Assembly: GCA_904420265.1 (NCBI GenBank)
Contig: CAJFUU010000004.1
Span: forward strand, 1 to 7,636
DNA length: 7,636 nucleotides
Direction: 5' to 3'
From: an uncultured Clostridia bacterium
GTDB lineage: Bacteria > Bacillota > Clostridia > Christensenellales > Aristaeellaceae
This document shows, in pieces, positions 6,285-7,636 of the stretch; the stretch's first letter is position 1; each line of letters starts with the position of its first letter. Position numbers and translations under genes: made by a program. The notes under the pieces are model-generated. The model was given only the letters and a program-made list of their open reading frames with translations. It did no database searches and was not told the origin of the DNA.

Positions 6285-6986
6285 CTAACGCATGTTTGCC
6301 AGGTCGTCCTTTGCCTTGCGCACGTACTTGACCATTTCATCCAACAGTGCCAGGGGATTGGGGGAATTGATGATGCCGCTGGCCGAACCGGCGGCTTCGG
6401 AACCCGCCATAATAAAGTCGTAGATTTGCTGCGCGGTGGTGATGCCGGCGGCCTGTTCGACCAGTATGTTCGGGTCGATGGCCTTCACCGCGCGAATGGC
6501 CTCTTTGACGTAGGACATGTCGCTGGCGGTGCCGGTGCCAATCAGCTCGGCTGGTTCAGGGTTGAGAATGTCCGGATGCAATTGGGCGATGGCCTCCGCC
6601 TCGGCGATGGTATCGGCGCAGGCGAAGGAAAGCATATCCAGCTCGTTGGCGCGGTCAATGGTCTTTTTGATGGCGGTAAGCGTCATTGGGCGTTCGCAGT
6701 GATTGACAACCACGCCCTGCGCGCCGGCGGCCTTGAGGGCCTCGGGCAGCACGTCCGCCATGCCGCGCCCGGGGCGGATGGTGTCCATGTAGGGGGCGAG
6801 GATAATGAGATGCGGGCAGTTTTCGCGAATGCGGCGAATTTCCGTATAGGGCGAGATAAACAGCACATCCACATCGTACTTCACGGCCGCGCGATCCGCG
6901 GCGACTGCCATTTCCAGAACCGCGTCGCCGTAAATGTAATTCTTCACGCTGGTTTCAAAAAAAGGCGTTCTGATTTTCGGTTTCAA
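6285..6986 (-). CDS. Divergent triosephosphate-isomerase-family enzyme
   Basis: TIM-barrel sugar-phosphate isomerase, 233 residues, nearer the short archaeal-type TPIs than the roughly 250-residue glycolytic enzyme. Counterparts of all three TPI catalytic residues can be seen: Lys15 in SVKNYIYG, His96 in VVNHCERP (like GHSERR), and Glu144 in PEPAELIGTG (like YEPVWAIGTG). The phosphate-binding end is SASGIINSPNP (201-211). Family relatives include true TPI and the tetrose-phosphate isomerases of erythritol and threitol pathways (EryH, LerI). The start is a TTG at 6986, with GGGGGTG 7 nt upstream. No ATG is available before residue 26, which would lose the catalytic Lys, so TTG is preferred. 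First gene of a two-gene operon with yjbQ. Because a housekeeping tpiA normally sits with glycolytic genes, I infer a specialised pathway isomerase, substrate unknown. Confidence 0.88.
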   Translation of the reverse strand: MKPKIRTPFFETSVKNYIYGDAVLEMAVAADRAAVKYDVDVLFISPYTEIRRIRENCPHLIILAPYMDTIRPGRGMADVLPEALKAAGAQGVVVNHCERPMTLTAIKKTIDRANELDMLSFACADTIAEAEAIAQLHPDILNPEPAELIGTGTASDMSYVKEAIRAVKAIDPNILVEQAAGITTAQQIYDFIMAGSEAAGSASGIINSPNPLALLDEMVKYVRKAKDDLANMR

Positions 6987-7117
6987 TGCTTGACACCCCC
7001 GCTTGTCGTTTCGATGGCATGCCCTGGCGAAGTGACGCGCGCCCGTCTCTGGGCGGCGTTTGCAGGCGCCTTTTTAAAACTGGAACAGCCCGACGCCTGT
7101 TTTAAATAGATTGGTGT
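6987..7117 (-). promoter_or_regulatory. Structured leader of the isomerase-YjbQ operon
   Basis: About 130 nt lie between the predicted transcription start and the TTG start codon. Two pairings exclude each other: CAGGCG/CGCCTG (7063-7068 with 7094-7099) and GGCG/CGCC (7055-7058 with 7067-7070). A third stem, CGCCC/GGGCG, spans 7040-7055. No known riboswitch class was recognised, and the conserved TPP-riboswitch segments are not seen. No U-rich terminator is present in the leftward sense. A control role is speculative. Confidence 0.3.
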
Positions 7118-7123
7118 ATTGTT

Positions 7124-7152
7124 ATTATAGCGGAAAATGGAATCGAAGTCAA
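7124..7152 (-). promoter_or_regulatory. Strong sigma-A promoter of the isomerase-YjbQ operon
   Basis: Read leftward, TTGACT (7152-7147) and a perfect TATAAT (7129-7124) are separated by 17 bp. Eleven of twelve hexamer positions match consensus. Transcription would begin near 7117. Confidence 0.85.
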
Positions 7153-7177
7153 CTGTTATATCAAAAAAATGAACGAT

Positions 7178-7203
7178 TCAATCGAAAATTTGATTGATTT
7201 CGA
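7178..7203. promoter_or_regulatory. Inverted-repeat candidate regulator site upstream of the isomerase promoter
   Basis: Two overlapping inverted repeats are visible: TCAATC/GATTGA (7178-7183 with 7192-7197) and TCGAAA/TTTCGA (7182-7187 with 7198-7203). The CGAAA and TTTGA elements resemble those in the palindrome at 4734-4775, but with different spacing. The site lies upstream of the -35, centred about 75 bp before the predicted start. Shared control by the DeoR protein is a hypothesis. Confidence 0.4.
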
Positions 7204-7243
7204 GCAATATAAGACGCTGTGCCAGTCAAAACAGAGACGCCTG

Positions 7244-7275
7244 CCCGCAAAAACACGCTGTTGCCCTTTTGCGGG
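7244..7275. repeat. 9-bp perfect inverted repeat, 14-nt spacer
   Basis: CCCGCAAAA (7244-7252) and TTTTGCGGG (7267-7275) are perfectly complementary. The repeat lies between the LysR stop codon and the isomerase promoter, with no U tract after it in either direction. The role is unknown. It could be a secondary transcript-end structure or a binding site. Confidence 0.4.
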
Positions 7276-7338
7276 GGTACCCGAGATTTGCCCTTTCGCC
7301 GATAGCGCCGCTTTGCCAAACGCTTTTTTGCGCAGGAA

Positions 7339-7362
7339 TGCTTGCCGCCCGCGCGGCGAGCA
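7339..7362 (-). terminator. Possible terminator of the LysR gene
   Basis: A 10-bp stem with one internal mismatch (7339-7348 with 7353-7362) and a 4-nt loop begins three bases after the LysR stop codon. Its leftward tail is TTCCTGCGC, a poor U tract, so termination efficiency is doubtful. Confidence 0.45.
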
Positions 7363-7365
7363 GTT

Positions 7366-7636
7366 TCAGGGATTTGGGGCGGAAGCGTCTATGATGTCGC
7401 GCAGCCGCGCCAAAAACGCGCCGGTCGCTTTGGAAAACACCTGGTATTTCTTCCAAACGATCCAGGCCGGAGCCTCAAGTTTGGGCGCGCAGGGGCGAAA
7501 GCAGAGGCTGCTTTCTCGGGTGTTGATGAGCTTGTCGAGGCACAGGGCGTATCCCAGCCCTTCGTCCACCAGCAGCGAGGCGTTGAAGACGAGGTTGTAG
7601 GTGGCCACCACGTTCAATTTTGCAACTTCGCGCCGC
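7366..7636 (-). CDS. LysR-type transcriptional regulator, C-terminal fragment (5' end beyond window)
   Basis: The frame enters from the right edge and ends at TGA 7366-7368, so only the last 89 residues are visible. The sequence VVATYNLVFNASLLVDEGLG, followed by YALCLDKL and then VWKKYQVFSKATGAFLARL, matches the last strands and helices of the LysR substrate-binding domain: the VEEGLGYALxLD stretch, then the pro-aromatic VWKK segment, then the terminal helix. The N-terminal DNA-binding domain lies outside the window. It is read in the same direction as the isomerase operon, about 250 bp upstream of that promoter, so any regulatory link is uncertain. An internal TTG at 7617 is not a start. Confidence 0.8.
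   Translation of the reverse strand, partial: RREVAKLNVVATYNLVFNASLLVDEGLGYALCLDKLINTRESSLCFRPCAPKLEAPAWIVWKKYQVFSKATGAFLARLRDIIDASAPNP

Noticed and set aside
7051..7075. Rightward terminator-like hairpin followed by TTTTT
   Set aside because: The stem has only four GC pairs plus two G-T pairs. No rightward gene ends here, since the DeoR transcript should stop at 5750-5776.
5739..7109. 456-codon open frame on the plus strand opposite the isomerase and YjbQ genes
   Set aside because: It covers two well-supported leftward genes and the terminator, has no ribosome site or domain, and shows the same shadow composition.
6987..7117. TPP riboswitch ahead of the YjbQ operon
   Set aside because: YjbQ's reported thiamine link made this worth a look, but the conserved CUGAGA and other THI-box segments are absent.
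7169..7600. 143-codon plus-strand frame at the right edge
   Set aside because: It is antisense to the LysR C-terminus and crosses the operator-like site and the inverted repeat. There is no ribosome site or recognisable motif.

Overview
The window reads as a sugar- or polyol-catabolism locus from a low-redundancy Firmicute genome, probably a Clostridia-type gut or anaerobic bacterium. This is inferred from strong AGGAGG ribosome sites, canonical sigma-A promoters, overlapping leftward genes, an ABC sugar importer without its own ATPase, and fairly GC-rich codons. The exact taxon cannot be named from the sequence.

Layout from left to right. Positions 1-4655 hold a leftward operon. In order of transcription it encodes an FGGY-family carbohydrate kinase (4655-3174), an extracellular sugar-binding protein (3073-1790), a MalF/UgpA-type permease (1725-790) and a MalG/UgpE-type permease (790 to beyond the left edge). 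Only the first 263 codons of the last gene are visible, and it is easy to miss because it runs off the window. A perfect 10-bp GC hairpin lies between the binding-protein and permease genes. Positions 4656-4864 are a divergent control region with a promoter facing each way and a 42-bp imperfect palindrome between them, a good candidate operator. A DeoR-family regulator (4865-5662) is read rightward. A short convergent gap with an 11-bp bidirectional terminator-like hairpin follows.

Positions 5781-6986 hold a second leftward operon of two tightly spaced genes: a divergent triosephosphate-isomerase-family enzyme (6986-6285) and a YjbQ/UPF0047-family protein (6275-5781). They are served by a near-consensus promoter at 7124-7152 with a leader of about 130 nt. 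At the right edge is the C-terminal end of a LysR-type regulator, also leftward (stop at 7366).

Working model (inference): the importer brings in a sugar or polyol, energised by an ATPase encoded elsewhere. The FGGY kinase phosphorylates it, the TIM-barrel isomerase interconverts a resulting short sugar phosphate, and the DeoR protein senses a phosphorylated intermediate and controls both leftward operons. TPI-family isomerases beside FGGY kinases and DeoR regulators are known from tetritol (erythritol/threitol) pathways, so a four-carbon substrate is one hypothesis. No dehydrogenase or aldolase is present to settle it. The least understood part is the pairing of a YjbQ protein with the TPI-like enzyme. 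I see no tRNA, rRNA, CRISPR array, insertion sequence or prophage gene.
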